From positions 4,712,001-4,776,000 of the forward strand of contig NZ_CP011273.1 in assembly GCF_001610895.1 (NCBI RefSeq): 64,000 bases of DNA. The letters are read 5' to 3'. The stretch comes from Planctomyces sp. SH-PL62. Its GTDB lineage: Bacteria > Planctomycetota > Planctomycetia > Isosphaerales > Isosphaeraceae. Each line of letters starts with the position of its first letter. Within the stretch, counting starts at the first letter, position 1. The notes beneath the pieces are model-generated. The model searched no databases. It had not been told where the DNA came from and saw only the letters and a program-made list of their open reading frames with translations. Shown here one piece after another: positions 44,217 to 53,415 of the stretch. The position numbers and the translations under genes were made by a program.

Positions 44217-46499
44217 ATGAGCACATATCGATTCTTCCTTCTGGCCGTCGTCGCAACGCCTCTCGCGGCCCAGGCTTCAGAGCGGACCTATGAAGGAAGA
44301 CCGATCTACGCCTGGATCCTGGATATCGGAAGCGAGGACTTCGATATCCAGGATCGGGCGTCGATGACGCTTCGCCGCGTTGGGCCGGAGGCCGCCGCAT
44401 CGCTCCCGGAGATCGTGGCCCTGCTCGACGACCAATCAGGGCCCGTGCGCGCGGCGGCGGCCGAGGTCCTCGGTCGCATGGGACCGGCGGCGAAGGCGGC
44501 GGCCCCCCCGCTCATCAAGGCGCTGAGATCCGTCCGGATCGACCGTCGGAACGTCGGCTTTGAGCGTCTCGAGGATCCGCTCTTCGTCTTCAGGGTCGTT
44601 CGGAGTCTCGGCCGAATCGGTCCCGAGGCCGCTGGAACGACGGCCGCCCTGATCGACGCAATCGGTCCCCTCAAGTCCGATCAGGAGATCCTCAAGGAGG
44701 TCTTCTTCGCCATCGCGAAGCTCGAACCGGAGCCCCTGCCGATCCTGATCGCGAAGGGCCTCAAGCATGAGGACCTCATGGTCAAGGCGGCCTGCCTGGA
44801 ATTCCTGGGCTGGCTTGGGGAAGAGGCGGCGCCCGCCCTGCCGTCGCTCTTGGAACTCTATCAAGAACAGGGCGAGTTCGCCGAGGCGTTGAGAATCAGC
44901 CTGGGCGAGGCTCTGGGCTCGATCGGTCCCGCAGCCAAGGCCGCCCTCCCCTTGCTGGCCAGGGAAGGGGACGTCGCCGCCCTGCTTCGGATCGCCCCCG
45001 AGGACCCGCTCACGCTCCAGACGGTCCGCGAAAGACTAGAATCCAGGGATGAGCAGCTTCGCCTACCCGCGGCGCTCGCCCTCGCCCGATTCGACCCGAT
45101 GTCGCAGAGCGCCCTGTCGATCCTGGGGGAACGGTTCCCGGTCATGGCCGCTCCCCCCGCCGACCGAGCCTTGATGGATCTCACGAGCCTGCCGCCGATC
45201 CTGGCCGAGATCGACCGCGATGGACGAGTCGCGATCCCCGCCCTGGTGAACGCGCTACGGAGCAACGACGGGAATACGCGCGCGGAGGCGATCGTGGCCC
45301 TCGGTTCGTTCGGTCCACGCGGGAAGGAGGTCGTGCCGACCCTCGTCGCGCTCCTGAAAGACGAAGCCGAGTACATCCGTCGGGACGCCGCCTGGGCCCT
45401 GGGGTCGATCGGCCCCGACGCGAGAGCCGCAATCCCCGACCTGATCGCCGCGACGAAGGACGAAGGCTCGGACGTCCGCAAGATGGCCTGTAAATCCCTG
45501 GCGAAGATTGATCGCGACGGTGAAACCTCGCTGCCCGCGCTTCGCAGGGCGATGCAAGACGAGAATCCGTGGGTCCGGGACGATGCAACCTTCGTGATCG
45601 GCTCTCTGGGAGAGAAGGCGAGGCCCGCCGCGCCGGAGCTACGAGCGATGATGAAAGAGCACAAGTCCGTCGCCGCGGCCTATTCGCTCTGCCGGATCGG
45701 CGAAAACGTCCCCGAAGACCTCGAGACGTTGATCGGATTCATCCCTCGACACGACTCGGCGGAGCAAAGCCTGCTGGCGCCCGTGGTGTTGGCCCGCCTC
45801 GGCCCACAGGCGCAGGCAGCGACCCCGGCGCTCATCAAGGAGTTGGAGAGTCATAGGTCGCCCGAGGAACTGTTGTGGGACGAGTCCTCGGTCATGGCTC
45901 TGGGCCGGATCGGTCCTCAGGCGAAGGCCGCGGTTCCGATCTTGAAGGCGCGAATGCAAGACCAGGACGGCCCCCTCCGCGACTGGTGCGCGATCGCACT
46001 GAGCCGCATCGACCCGGACGCCGAGAACGCCTTTCCGACACCCGACGCCCTGCTCGATCGGGAAGCCCGCCATCGCCGCCGGATCGCGCGACTCGAGGCG
46101 ACTCAGTACACCCTCATCGCGGCGCTCGGCGGCATCCATGACGTGCCGGAAGGAGGGCGCGAGAGCGTGCTCCTGATGCTGGGGAACCTCGGCCCGCAAT
46201 CGAACCAGTACCCGACGTTCCCCATGTACGTCGGCTGTCGCGTGGACGAAGCCTTGGTCCTCGCCGTGACTTGCTGGGCCGCCGCGCGGACGAACCCCGG
46301 GACGGGGGCCTCGGTTCCGCTCCTCATCGAAACCCTGAAGCACGAGGACGCCTTCGTCAGGACGACGGCCGCGTATGCGCTCGGCGGCCTGGGGACCTCG
46401 GCCAAGGCGGCAGCCCCGGCGCTTCGGAACGCCCAGGCCGACCCGGAACGGAGCGTCCGGGATTGGTCCAAACGAGCCCTGGAGCGAATCACGCCTTGA
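44217..46499 (+). CDS. exported HEAT-repeat protein
   Basis: 760 residues. Signal peptide about residues 1-21 (FFLLAVVATPLAAQA). The rest is HEAT repeats, at least ten, of the form ALGSFGPRGKEVVPTLVALLKDEAEYIRRDAAWALGSIG and KAAAPALRNAQADPERSVRDWSKRALERI. They stack into a superhelical scaffold that usually binds proteins. Phycobilisome-lyase-like HEAT families share the repeat but no lyase residues are visible. Exported HEAT proteins are common in Planctomycetes and of unknown role. Its stop is 15 bases from the convergent YihY gene stop. Confidence 0.92.
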   Translation: MSTYRFFLLAVVATPLAAQASERTYEGRPIYAWILDIGSEDFDIQDRASMTLRRVGPEAAASLPEIVALLDDQSGPVRAAAAEVLGRMGPAAKAAAPPLIKALRSVRIDRRNVGFERLEDPLFVFRVVRSLGRIGPEAAGTTAALIDAIGPLKSDQEILKEVFFAIAKLEPEPLPILIAKGLKHEDLMVKAACLEFLGWLGEEAAPALPSLLELYQEQGEFAEALRISLGEALGSIGPAAKAALPLLAREGDVAALLRIAPEDPLTLQTVRERLESRDEQLRLPAALALARFDPMSQSALSILGERFPVMAAPPADRALMDLTSLPPILAEIDRDGRVAIPALVNALRSNDGNTRAEAIVALGSFGPRGKEVVPTLVALLKDEAEYIRRDAAWALGSIGPDARAAIPDLIAATKDEGSDVRKMACKSLAKIDRDGETSLPALRRAMQDENPWVRDDATFVIGSLGEKARPAAPELRAMMKEHKSVAAAYSLCRIGENVPEDLETLIGFIPRHDSAEQSLLAPVVLARLGPQAQAATPALIKELESHRSPEELLWDESSVMALGRIGPQAKAAVPILKARMQDQDGPLRDWCAIALSRIDPDAENAFPTPDALLDREARHRRRIARLEATQYTLIAALGGIHDVPEGGRESVLLMLGNLGPQSNQYPTFPMYVGCRVDEALVLAVTCWAAARTNPGTGASVPLLIETLKHEDAFVRTTAAYALGGLGTSAKAAAPALRNAQADPERSVRDWSKRALERITP

Positions 46500-46514
46500 C
46501 CTGGATCCGCGCGT

Positions 46515-47585
46515 TCAGGAATCCGGGTCGGCGTCGTCGGCGCTCGCCGTCGCGCTCGCGTCGGGCTCGAGACTGCGATCGGCCGAGGGATCGTCCAGCA
46601 TCGGCGAGCGCATCCGGTTCGACTTCTCCTTGAGAGGTCCCCGCCTGAAGAAGGCCCCGATGAAGCCGGCCGCTCGCGCCCGGGTGGACGGGCTCTCGGT
46701 CCGCTCGCCGTAATCCTTGCCGTAGGGCGAGGCGTCCTCGATCACCTTGTTGAACTCGGCCGCGACCAGCAGCTCCACCGCACAGAGCCAGATCCAGCTC
46801 ATCAGGACGATCACGCCCGCCAGGGAACCGTAGGTCGCGCTATAGTCGCCCCAACGCTGGACGTAGTAGCGGAACAGGTAACTCACCGAAACCAACAGGA
46901 TCGATCCCAGCAGGCTGCCGGGCGTGATCCACTCCCAGCGCTGGTCCGCGTCCGGCGCGAAGTACATGGCGGCTGCGAAGCTGATGAGGATGAGGCCGAA
47001 CACCGTCAGGGCGTGGGCGAGCGTCAGGAGGTACGCGGAAGCCCCCTCCAGTCGCAGGAAGCCCAGGATCTGGGGCCAGAGAAGGGTGCTGGCCAGGACG
47101 AGGATCAAGAGGATCGCCTCCAGCACCGCCATAAACAGGGCGATCAGCCGCTGTTTCCAGTAAGGCCGCCGCTCCGTCACGCGCATGATCCGGTTGACCG
47201 CGTCCATGACCGAGACGAACAGGCTGGAGTTCAGCCACAGCAAGGCGAACGTCCCGAACGAGATCAGACCACCGCTGGGACGGCTGCGCATGCTCTCGAG
47301 TTCGCCGACCAGGAGCTTCGTGGCCTCGGGCGGGAAGATCCCCTCCAGCAGCGTCGTCGGATCGACCTGCTTGTCGCGAGAAATCCAGGGAAGCACCTCG
47401 GCTGCGAGCATCACCACGAGGCCGAGGAACGGGACGAGGGACGCGATGGCGTAGAAGGTGATCGCCGCCGCCCGCGTCATCAACTCGTCTTCGTTGAGCT
47501 TCGTCCAGGTCCGTCGCAGCGCTTCCTTCAGCGACAAGCCGCCGAGGTCCATCGCGGAACGGAACCTTCGCTTCGATGCGTCCAT
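46515..47585 (-). CDS. YihY/BrkB-type integral membrane protein
   Basis: 356 residues from the ATG at 47585; earlier in-frame starts would run close to the upstream gene. Six hydrophobic segments and the family marks DELMTRAAAITFYAIASLVPFLGL, RPYWKQRLIALFMA, and RYYVQRWGDYSATYGSLAGVIVLMSWIWL. The last 60 residues are a charged, low-complexity cytoplasmic tail (Asp, Ser, Ala). The family was once called ribonuclease BN in error; its function is not settled, with envelope or virulence roles reported for some members. Starts 77 bases after the thioredoxin/YHS gene on the same strand. Confidence 0.9.
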   Translation of the reverse strand: MDASKRRFRSAMDLGGLSLKEALRRTWTKLNEDELMTRAAAITFYAIASLVPFLGLVVMLAAEVLPWISRDKQVDPTTLLEGIFPPEATKLLVGELESMRSRPSGGLISFGTFALLWLNSSLFVSVMDAVNRIMRVTERRPYWKQRLIALFMAVLEAILLILVLASTLLWPQILGFLRLEGASAYLLTLAHALTVFGLILISFAAAMYFAPDADQRWEWITPGSLLGSILLVSVSYLFRYYVQRWGDYSATYGSLAGVIVLMSWIWLCAVELLVAAEFNKVIEDASPYGKDYGERTESPSTRARAAGFIGAFFRRGPLKEKSNRMRSPMLDDPSADRSLEPDASATASADDADPDS

Positions 47586-47661
47586 CGTCGATCGCCTCGC
47601 CGTCTCGCGTTCACCTAGCCACGTCGCACGGTCAATGCAAACGGGGTGCCCGAACCGGCCG

Positions 47662-48726
47662 TCAGCGGCGAATCGTCCGCGACGGCGCCAGTGACATGAA
47701 CGCGTTGCGGTGCTGGTCATCGGGGAACCAGTAGCTCCGCCCGGCCATCGTCAGGCTGTAGCGGGGATCACCCGGAACGAGGACGCCCGCCTCGGCCAGA
47801 CAGTGCGGGCAATTCCCCTGCTCCTCGACGCCGACCGTCGCATATCGATCCGGATCCCCGACGAATCGGAGCCGGTCCTGCTTCGAGGCGCAAAGGTAGA
47901 GGCGTCCCTTGTAGAGGGCCCCGAACCGGGGATCGCCGGGGGCCTCCTTCCCCTGGTCGAGTTGCTCGACGGGGCATCGTCCGTTATTGGCCGGGACGTA
48001 GCGATCGGGGTCCCGGCGGAAGAGGTTGAAGGTCACGAGATTGGCGAACTTGTAGACGCGTCCCTGATGCGCCACGGCGTATTCCGCCTGCCCCTCGACG
48101 AGGCGCTTCTCGGCGACCAGGCTCACCGGGCAATAGCCCGAGAGTTCCACGTGTTCCTCGATCTTCGAGGGCTTCTCAACCTTCGCGATCTGAATTTGGG
48201 AAGGCTCGGGAGGACCGACGAACTCCCGCGCGAGTCGGGGGGCGTCGGCCAGATCCTCCACGTTGTGGCGAGGGGCCCGGCTCGCGACGGCGCGGCCGAG
48301 GAGGCCGTCGAGGTCCTCGGGGCCGAGATAGCCCTGATGGACGCCCAGCACGTTGCGCGAGGGATCGACGAGGACCGTGGCCGGGAGGCCCGTCAGGCCG
48401 AAGCTCAGCGCCAGGTCTTCCTGGACGTCCGCCCGGAGCTTGACCGCGACGAAGTCCGACCGCGACCGTGCCACGACGGCGGGGGCCGGGAAGCTGTCCT
48501 GCTCCATGCGGAGGCAGTTGGGGCACCAGGGGCCCGTGAACTGGATCCAGAGCAGGCGATCGGACGTGCGGGCTTCCTCAAGCGCCTGACCGTAATCGGA
48601 ACGCCAGGCAAGTCCGTCGTCGGGCGGCGCGTCATCGCCGAGGGAAGTGGGGATCGGGGCCGTCCACGCCAGGGCGAGCAGGGCGCCCAGACGCACGAGG
48701 CGCAGGGGGGATCGGTGGGGAGGCAT
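47662..48726 (-). CDS. exported thioredoxin-fold protein with three YHS-like repeats
   Basis: 354 residues from the ATG at 48726, which follows GAGGAG. Signal peptide about residues 1-29. The thioredoxin domain has FTGPWCPNC (Cys68 and Cys71) and GLPATVLVDPSRNV (cis-Pro). After a linker come three related modules: GYCPVSLVAEKRLVEGQAEYAVAHQGRVYKFANLVTFNLFRRDPDRYVP; GRCPVEQLDQGK...RLYLCASKQDRLRFVGDPDRYA; and GNCPHCLAEAGVL...RSYWFPDDQHRNAFM. Each has the Cys-Pro and the hydrophobic YKF/DPDRY ending of YHS domains, which bind metals. A periplasmic redox and metal-handling role is inferred. Confidence 0.88.
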   Translation of the reverse strand: MPPHRSPLRLVRLGALLALAWTAPIPTSLGDDAPPDDGLAWRSDYGQALEEARTSDRLLWIQFTGPWCPNCLRMEQDSFPAPAVVARSRSDFVAVKLRADVQEDLALSFGLTGLPATVLVDPSRNVLGVHQGYLGPEDLDGLLGRAVASRAPRHNVEDLADAPRLAREFVGPPEPSQIQIAKVEKPSKIEEHVELSGYCPVSLVAEKRLVEGQAEYAVAHQGRVYKFANLVTFNLFRRDPDRYVPANNGRCPVEQLDQGKEAPGDPRFGALYKGRLYLCASKQDRLRFVGDPDRYATVGVEEQGNCPHCLAEAGVLVPGDPRYSLTMAGRSYWFPDDQHRNAFMSLAPSRTIRR

Positions 48727-48944
48727 CGGATCTCCTCGTCGACAGTCGAATCGCGAAGATGTCGTGATTGAGTGAACGCCCGGGAACCGGACGCACTCCA
48801 TCCGTGGAGATACCGCTCTGCTAAGTCGAGAGGCGCCATGCCATTGGCGACGGACCCGGATGCTCTCCAGGTCCAGGGTCGTTTATCGGCGCGACGGCTC
48901 CACGCCTGGAGCGAATTCGGGACGACGATCGGGCCGGAAACGAA

Positions 48945-48973
48945 CTCGGCCTGCACGATGGTTGCAGGCCGAG
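48945..48973 (-). terminator. hairpin terminator of the nfeD-floA operon
   Basis: A perfect 11-bp stem, CTCGGCCTGCA and TGCAGGCCGAG, around a 7-base loop, 54 bases beyond the stop at 49027. Read leftwards it is followed by TTCGTTTCC, a weak T-run. The rest of the 300-bp gap up to 48727 holds nothing clear. Confidence 0.6.
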
Positions 48974-49026
48974 GGATGCGCGAAATCGGCGCATTCGCGC
49001 GGGGGGAAACGAACAGGGGGCGGGGC

Positions 49027-49848
49027 TCAGACTCCCCTTCGAGACCTGCGAAGGCTGACCGGGGGCTGGAGGACTTCGGCGATCAGGGCCATCTCGCGCA
49101 GCCGGGGTTGGTCGGCGATCATCCGACTTAGTTCCTGGGCGGTCAGGGAGGGAGGGACGACGTTCGACGCGACGGTGGCGGCGGCCGACGAGGCGTTCCG
49201 AAGCGAAGTGTCGCCAAGGGCCGTGAGTTTCGACGTGAGCGGGGAAAGGTCCATCGGCTTGCCCCGATTCAGGGCCATCGACTGACCGACCTGCTCAGAG
49301 AGCACGCGCTGCGTGGCAGGATCCTCGCCGAGCGGACGCTCCCCTCTCGGCTCCTGACGGCGGCTTCGGGACGGCTTGCGCGCGGCCGCGGGGCGAGGGC
49401 TCGATCGGGGTCCGGAAACCGGCGCGGACCCGATTTGCATGCGACTGACGGGATCGATGAACACGAGCTCGTCGTCGATGACGTAGACGTCGGCCGCAGG
49501 CTGCCCATCGGCGGCCGCCTGGCGTCCGATCCGACGCGGGGGCGTCGGCGCGGAAGAGGGCGACGGCCTGGGGACGCGATCGGGCGTCCACGCCCCGCCC
49601 TCCTCCGAGCCGAGATCCGCCGTCGATCGTCTCGACGCCGAGGGCGCAGGCGACTCGCCGTCCCGGATCCCGGCGGTCTCCTCGCGACGGGCCGCGGGCC
49701 CCAGGGCGTTGGGCCCCGGTCGACCTCCCGGTCGGGCCGGTCGCTGCGGCAGCGGCTGGCCCTCCCGGTTCAGGAGCGAGGTCAACGCCCAGATTGCCAG
49801 GAAGATCAGGGGCACGATGAACTGAGAGATGGCTTCGAGCCTACCCAT
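49027..49848 (-). CDS. membrane-anchored proline/arginine-rich protein of the floA operon
   Basis: 273 residues from the ATG at 49848, with AGGAG 9 bases upstream; a TTG three codons earlier lies inside that site. One hydrophobic helix near residues 8-25 (ISQFIVPLIFLAIWALTSLL), then a long low-complexity stretch rich in Pro, Arg, Ser and Ala (30-190), and a more ordered C-terminus (LTAQELSRMIADQPRLREMALIAEVLQPP). No known domain. It lies 59 bases behind floA. In Bacillus the nfeD-floA pair also has a third small gene (yqfB), but I cannot claim homology. Probably a membrane-microdomain accessory protein. Confidence 0.78.
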   Translation of the reverse strand: MGRLEAISQFIVPLIFLAIWALTSLLNREGQPLPQRPARPGGRPGPNALGPAARREETAGIRDGESPAPSASRRSTADLGSEEGGAWTPDRVPRPSPSSAPTPPRRIGRQAAADGQPAADVYVIDDELVFIDPVSRMQIGSAPVSGPRSSPRPAAARKPSRSRRQEPRGERPLGEDPATQRVLSEQVGQSMALNRGKPMDLSPLTSKLTALGDTSLRNASSAAATVASNVVPPSLTAQELSRMIADQPRLREMALIAEVLQPPVSLRRSRRGV

Positions 49849-49907
49849 CGGCTGCAACTCCTGCGATCACGAGGGGCGGGGGCGGGGGCGGGCGACGCGA
49901 CGACGGC

Positions 49908-50981
49908 TCACGGGGTCGAGACCACGGGCTGTCGCACGTTGCTCCCGGTGCCGGCGATGGCCGAACGCATCTCGGTGTCGGCCTGGACGTTCCTCAGGTT
50001 GTAGTAGTCCCCCACGCCGAGGTGGCCCTGGCGGAACGCCTCGGCGATCGCCAGCGGGACCTCGGCCTCGGCCTCGACGACCTTGGCGCGGTTCTCCTGC
50101 ACGGCCGCCTGCATCTCCTGCTCCTTGGCGACCGCGAACGCTCGCCGTTCCTCGGCCTTGGCGCGGGCGACGCGGGTGTCGGCCTCGGCCTGGAGGGCCT
50201 GGAGGTTGGCGCCGATGTTGTCGCCGACGTCGATGTCGGCGATGTCGATCGAGAGGATCTCGTAGGCCGTCCCGGCGTCCAGCCCCTTCTCCAGCACCCG
50301 CTTGGAGATCGAGTCGGGCTTGCCGAGCACCTGGAGGTGGGTCTCGGCCGAGCCGATGGCGTTGACGATGCCTTCGCCGACGCGGGCGATGATGGTCTCG
50401 TCGGTCGCCCCGCCCACCAGGCGGTCGAGATTCGTCCGCACCGTCACCTTGGCCTTCACCTTCAACTGGATGCCGTTGCGGGCGACGCCGTCGATCGTGC
50501 TCCGCCCCTGGCTCGGGTCCGGGCAGGGGATGACCTTCGGATTGACGCTCGTCTGCACGGCTTCCAGCACGTTCCGGCCCGCCAGGTCGATGGCCGTCGC
50601 CTGCTTGTAAGAGAGCGGGATATCGGCGCGGTTGGCGGCGATCAGGGCGCGGACCACGTTCGGGACGTTCCCCCCCGCGAGATAGTGCGACTCCAACGCC
50701 CGCGTGGTGAGGCCGTCCTTCTCGGTCAGTCCGGCCTGATAGGCCATGATCTTGGACCGGACGATGATGTTCGGGTTCACCTTGCGGAAGGACATCCCGA
50801 CCAGGTCGACGATGCTGACGTTCGCCTGGGTGAGGAACGCCTGGATCCAGAGGTTGAAATACTTGGTGATGAAGATACCGCCGAGAAGTGCGATCACGCC
50901 GAGCGTGACGACCCCCAGCCAGAACAGGGTCGTGACGGGCATCGCGGGCGGATTCGCCTGAGCGAGAATCATGGCGGTCAT
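49908..50981 (-). CDS. floA: flotillin-like protein FloA
   Basis: 357 residues from the ATG at 50981, with GAGGAT upstream; the longer open frame to 51278 overlaps nfeD. An N-terminal hydrophobic hairpin segment (about residues 17-48, [31 protein letters not shown]) is followed by the SPFH domain ([68 protein letters not shown]). The Ala/Glu-rich coiled-coil (about 255-320, [27 protein letters not shown]) is diagnostic for YqfA/FloA. It organises membrane microdomains. Paired with NfeD as in Bacillus yqeZ-yqfA. Confidence 0.94.
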   Translation of the reverse strand: MTAMILAQANPPAMPVTTLFWLGVVTLGVIALLGGIFITKYFNLWIQAFLTQANVSIVDLVGMSFRKVNPNIIVRSKIMAYQAGLTEKDGLTTRALESHYLAGGNVPNVVRALIAANRADIPLSYKQATAIDLAGRNVLEAVQTSVNPKVIPCPDPSQGRSTIDGVARNGIQLKVKAKVTVRTNLDRLVGGATDETIIARVGEGIVNAIGSAETHLQVLGKPDSISKRVLEKGLDAGTAYEILSIDIADIDVGDNIGANLQALQAEADTRVARAKAEERRAFAVAKEQEMQAAVQENRAKVVEAEAEVPLAIAEAFRQGHLGVGDYYNLRNVQADTEMRSAIAGTGSNVRQPVVSTP

Positions 50982-51027
50982 GGAAGATCCTCGTGGGTTG
51001 TTGGTCAGTCGCTGTCGTCGAACGGGC

Positions 51028-51588
51028 CTAGGCCTCGGCGCCGAGATCGACGTGAGGCGGGGTGGGTTCCTCACGCCGAGAAGTCGGCTCTTCCCTCGCG
51101 GGGACGTCGATCGGCCGGACGACGACCTGGCCGGAGCGGACGCGGACGACGCGCACCCGCACCCCCTCGGCGATGAGACCGGCCTCAGCCATCCCATCAT
51201 ACCGTCGACCACGAAGCTCGACATGGCCGCAGGGGCGCAACGGTGTGAGCGACCGGCCGTCGGTCCCCACCAGGTCATGGATCCGGCGGTCCGTGTGCGA
51301 GACGTCGATCTCCTCAGGCTCCGGGGGGACGAGCGCGAACCGACGACCTAAAGGCGAACGCGACCACAGCCGGAACGCCAGCACCGCCGTCGTCGGCACC
51401 GCGACGAAGTCGACGGCCGCGAAGATCATCCCGAGGCGTCGCGAGGACTGGAACGCGTTCCAGAGCCCGAGGCCCAGGCAGACGATCGCGCTGAGGCCGA
51501 TGAAGCCGCCCGACGGGATGAAAAGCTCCAGAACCAGGAGCATCAAGCCCATCGCCAGGAAGACGATCGGCCAGAACGCGTCATCCAC
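51028..51588 (-). CDS. NfeD-like membrane protein
   Basis: 186 residues from a GTG at 51588 that has GAGGGGGG upstream; an ATG fifteen codons earlier lacks a signal. Three transmembrane helices: about residues 5-20, 24-45 and 50-75. The soluble C-terminal domain is an OB fold, as in the NfeD1b type ([50 protein letters not shown]). The N-terminal serine peptidase domain of longer NfeD proteins is missing, as expected for the short form. It directly precedes floA (46 bases) and is the first gene of the operon. Confidence 0.92.
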   Translation of the reverse strand: MDDAFWPIVFLAMGLMLLVLELFIPSGGFIGLSAIVCLGLGLWNAFQSSRRLGMIFAAVDFVAVPTTAVLAFRLWSRSPLGRRFALVPPEPEEIDVSHTDRRIHDLVGTDGRSLTPLRPCGHVELRGRRYDGMAEAGLIAEGVRVRVVRVRSGQVVVRPIDVPAREEPTSRREEPTPPHVDLGAEA

Positions 51589-51996
51589 GATCCGCCCCCC
51601 TCGAGCCCTCGTCAGTCCCGCAACCCCCCGCATCGGGACGCCCGCGAGATCCGGCCGATTGTTTCACATCGTCATTGTACGCGATCCGGACGCCCGCCGC
51701 CAAAGGATCCGGCGGCCGCCGATTTCCACGATGAGAATCGCCCGAAATCCCGCCGAGCAAACCCCCTTGCGAAACGTCGGGGCGCCGCGTCCCGCTCCTC
51801 CGGAAGCCCCACCCAAGGCCCGCGCCCCGCCCGCGTGAAACCTTCGACGCACGGGTCCAGGTTTGATCCAGGTCGCTGGGCCAGGCCGCCGTCCGCGGAT
51901 GTACCTGGAGGTCGAAAGTTGCTAATACCTTAAGGAAAGACTTCGCCACGTCGTCACCCGATCGTGGAACGCTTTCCCACTCAGCAGGGCTCATCA
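51589..51996. other. 408-bp divergent intergenic region
   Basis: Should hold the promoters for nfeD-floA (leftwards) and for the glycosidase-like gene (rightwards). The stretch 51925-51945 (GTTGCTAATACCTTAAGG) is locally AT-richer and is the most likely start region for the rightward gene. No gene or strong hairpin is seen. Confidence 0.4.
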
Positions 51997-53283
51997 GTGA
52001 AATCCGTCACTCCGTGGATCGCGTCCCTTCTGGCCATCCTCGTCTGGGGGGTTTCGACGTTCGGCGAAGACTCGAACCCCAAATCCACATGGAAGCTCGG
52101 CGCCCCCATCGTCACCTACTGGGCGGGGCCGGGATCGCATACCCCATTGAACGACGTGACGGCCTCGCAACTTGCGGCCGGCGGCTGGAATCTGGGCTGG
52201 ACGAAGCGCGCCGAGGACCTCGACATCTACGATCGCCACGGGCTGCGCGCGGTCCTTGAAATCGGCATGCCCGATCTCGACGACCCGGCGCAGGCCGAGG
52301 CGCTCGACGCCTTGATCGTCAAGGTCCGCGATCATCCGGCGCTCTATTCCTACTACCTGGCCGACGAGCCCGGTGCCGGCGCGTTCGCCAAGCTGGGCAA
52401 GATCATCTCCTGGATTCGTCGACGCGACCCGGCCCACATGGCCTTCATCTGCCTGCTGCCGACGTACGCGAGCGACGGCCAGCTCCAGGTCAGCGACGAC
52501 GTCGCGGAGCGAGCCAGGGTCGGCTATCCGCAGGATTTCGCGGGCGTCAACACCAGCGACCTGACGGCGGTGCGGTACCGCGATCACCTGAGACAGTTCG
52601 TCGACGTCGTTCGGCCCGACCTGATCAGCTACGACCACTACCATTTCCAGCATTCCGGCGACGGCACCCAGTACTTCCTCAACCTCGCCCTGATCCGCTC
52701 GACCGCACTGGCGGCCGACGTCCCGTTCCTCAACGTCATCCAGGCCTGCGAATCCACGGGCGAAGGTCTACGCCTGCCCGATGAGCAGGAACTGCGCTGG
52801 CTCACCTACACCTCGCTCGCCTACGGAGCTCAGGGGTTGGCCCACTTTCGTTACGACACGGGATTCTGGAAAGACCCCAGGGAGACCAGCGTCCCGCTGC
52901 CGCGATTCTGGGCGGTCTCGCAGCTCAACCGCGAGTTCGTCGCCGTGGCGACCGAGCTTCAACCCCTCCGCTCACTCGGCGCCTACCATTCCGAAAAGGC
53001 ACCCCTGGGCGGCGAGCCCCTCCCGGCCGGAAGCGCCTTCACGCCCGAACCGTCCTCGCGAGATTGGCTCCTCGGCTACTTCGGATCGTCGGTGGGAACT
53101 CCAACGCACGTCTTGGTCGTCAATCTGAATTACAAGGCGAGGACTCGAGTAGCGCTGAACGGCCCCGGCGACATGGAGGCGTTCCATGCGCCGACCGTGG
53201 TCTGGCGTCCCCTGCCGGGCGGCGATCGGATCGAACTCGACCTCCCCCCCGGTGGTGGAGTTCTGGTTCGCCTGAACCGATAG
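51997..53283 (+). CDS. exported TIM-barrel glycoside hydrolase-like protein
   Basis: 428 residues from a GTG at 51997 with AGGG nearby; a GTG 11 codons earlier would weaken the signal peptide. Signal about residues 1-23 (IASLLAILVWGVSTFGED). The barrel shows in APIVTYWAGPG, YSYYLADEPGAGAF (probable acid/base Glu after strand 4, near residue 125), DLISYDHYHF, and YGAQGLAHFRYDTGFWKDP. The C-terminal beta domain (THVLVVNLNYKARTRVALNG) is like those of beta-galactosidase-type families. No exact family is certain. It should cut an extracellular glycan. Confidence 0.85.
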   Translation: MKSVTPWIASLLAILVWGVSTFGEDSNPKSTWKLGAPIVTYWAGPGSHTPLNDVTASQLAAGGWNLGWTKRAEDLDIYDRHGLRAVLEIGMPDLDDPAQAEALDALIVKVRDHPALYSYYLADEPGAGAFAKLGKIISWIRRRDPAHMAFICLLPTYASDGQLQVSDDVAERARVGYPQDFAGVNTSDLTAVRYRDHLRQFVDVVRPDLISYDHYHFQHSGDGTQYFLNLALIRSTALAADVPFLNVIQACESTGEGLRLPDEQELRWLTYTSLAYGAQGLAHFRYDTGFWKDPRETSVPLPRFWAVSQLNREFVAVATELQPLRSLGAYHSEKAPLGGEPLPAGSAFTPEPSSRDWLLGYFGSSVGTPTHVLVVNLNYKARTRVALNGPGDMEAFHAPTVVWRPLPGGDRIELDLPPGGGVLVRLNR

Positions 53284-53415
53284 GTTCAGGTGAGGGCGAG
53301 CGGATCCAGGGGGCTCATGCGCCGGCGTGTGTTAGGCTAGGGGGGCCCGGACGAGTGACGAACGACCGTCGCCGCGCATCCGGCCTCGCGAAGCAGGAAT
53401 GACCGGGAGCTAGCC

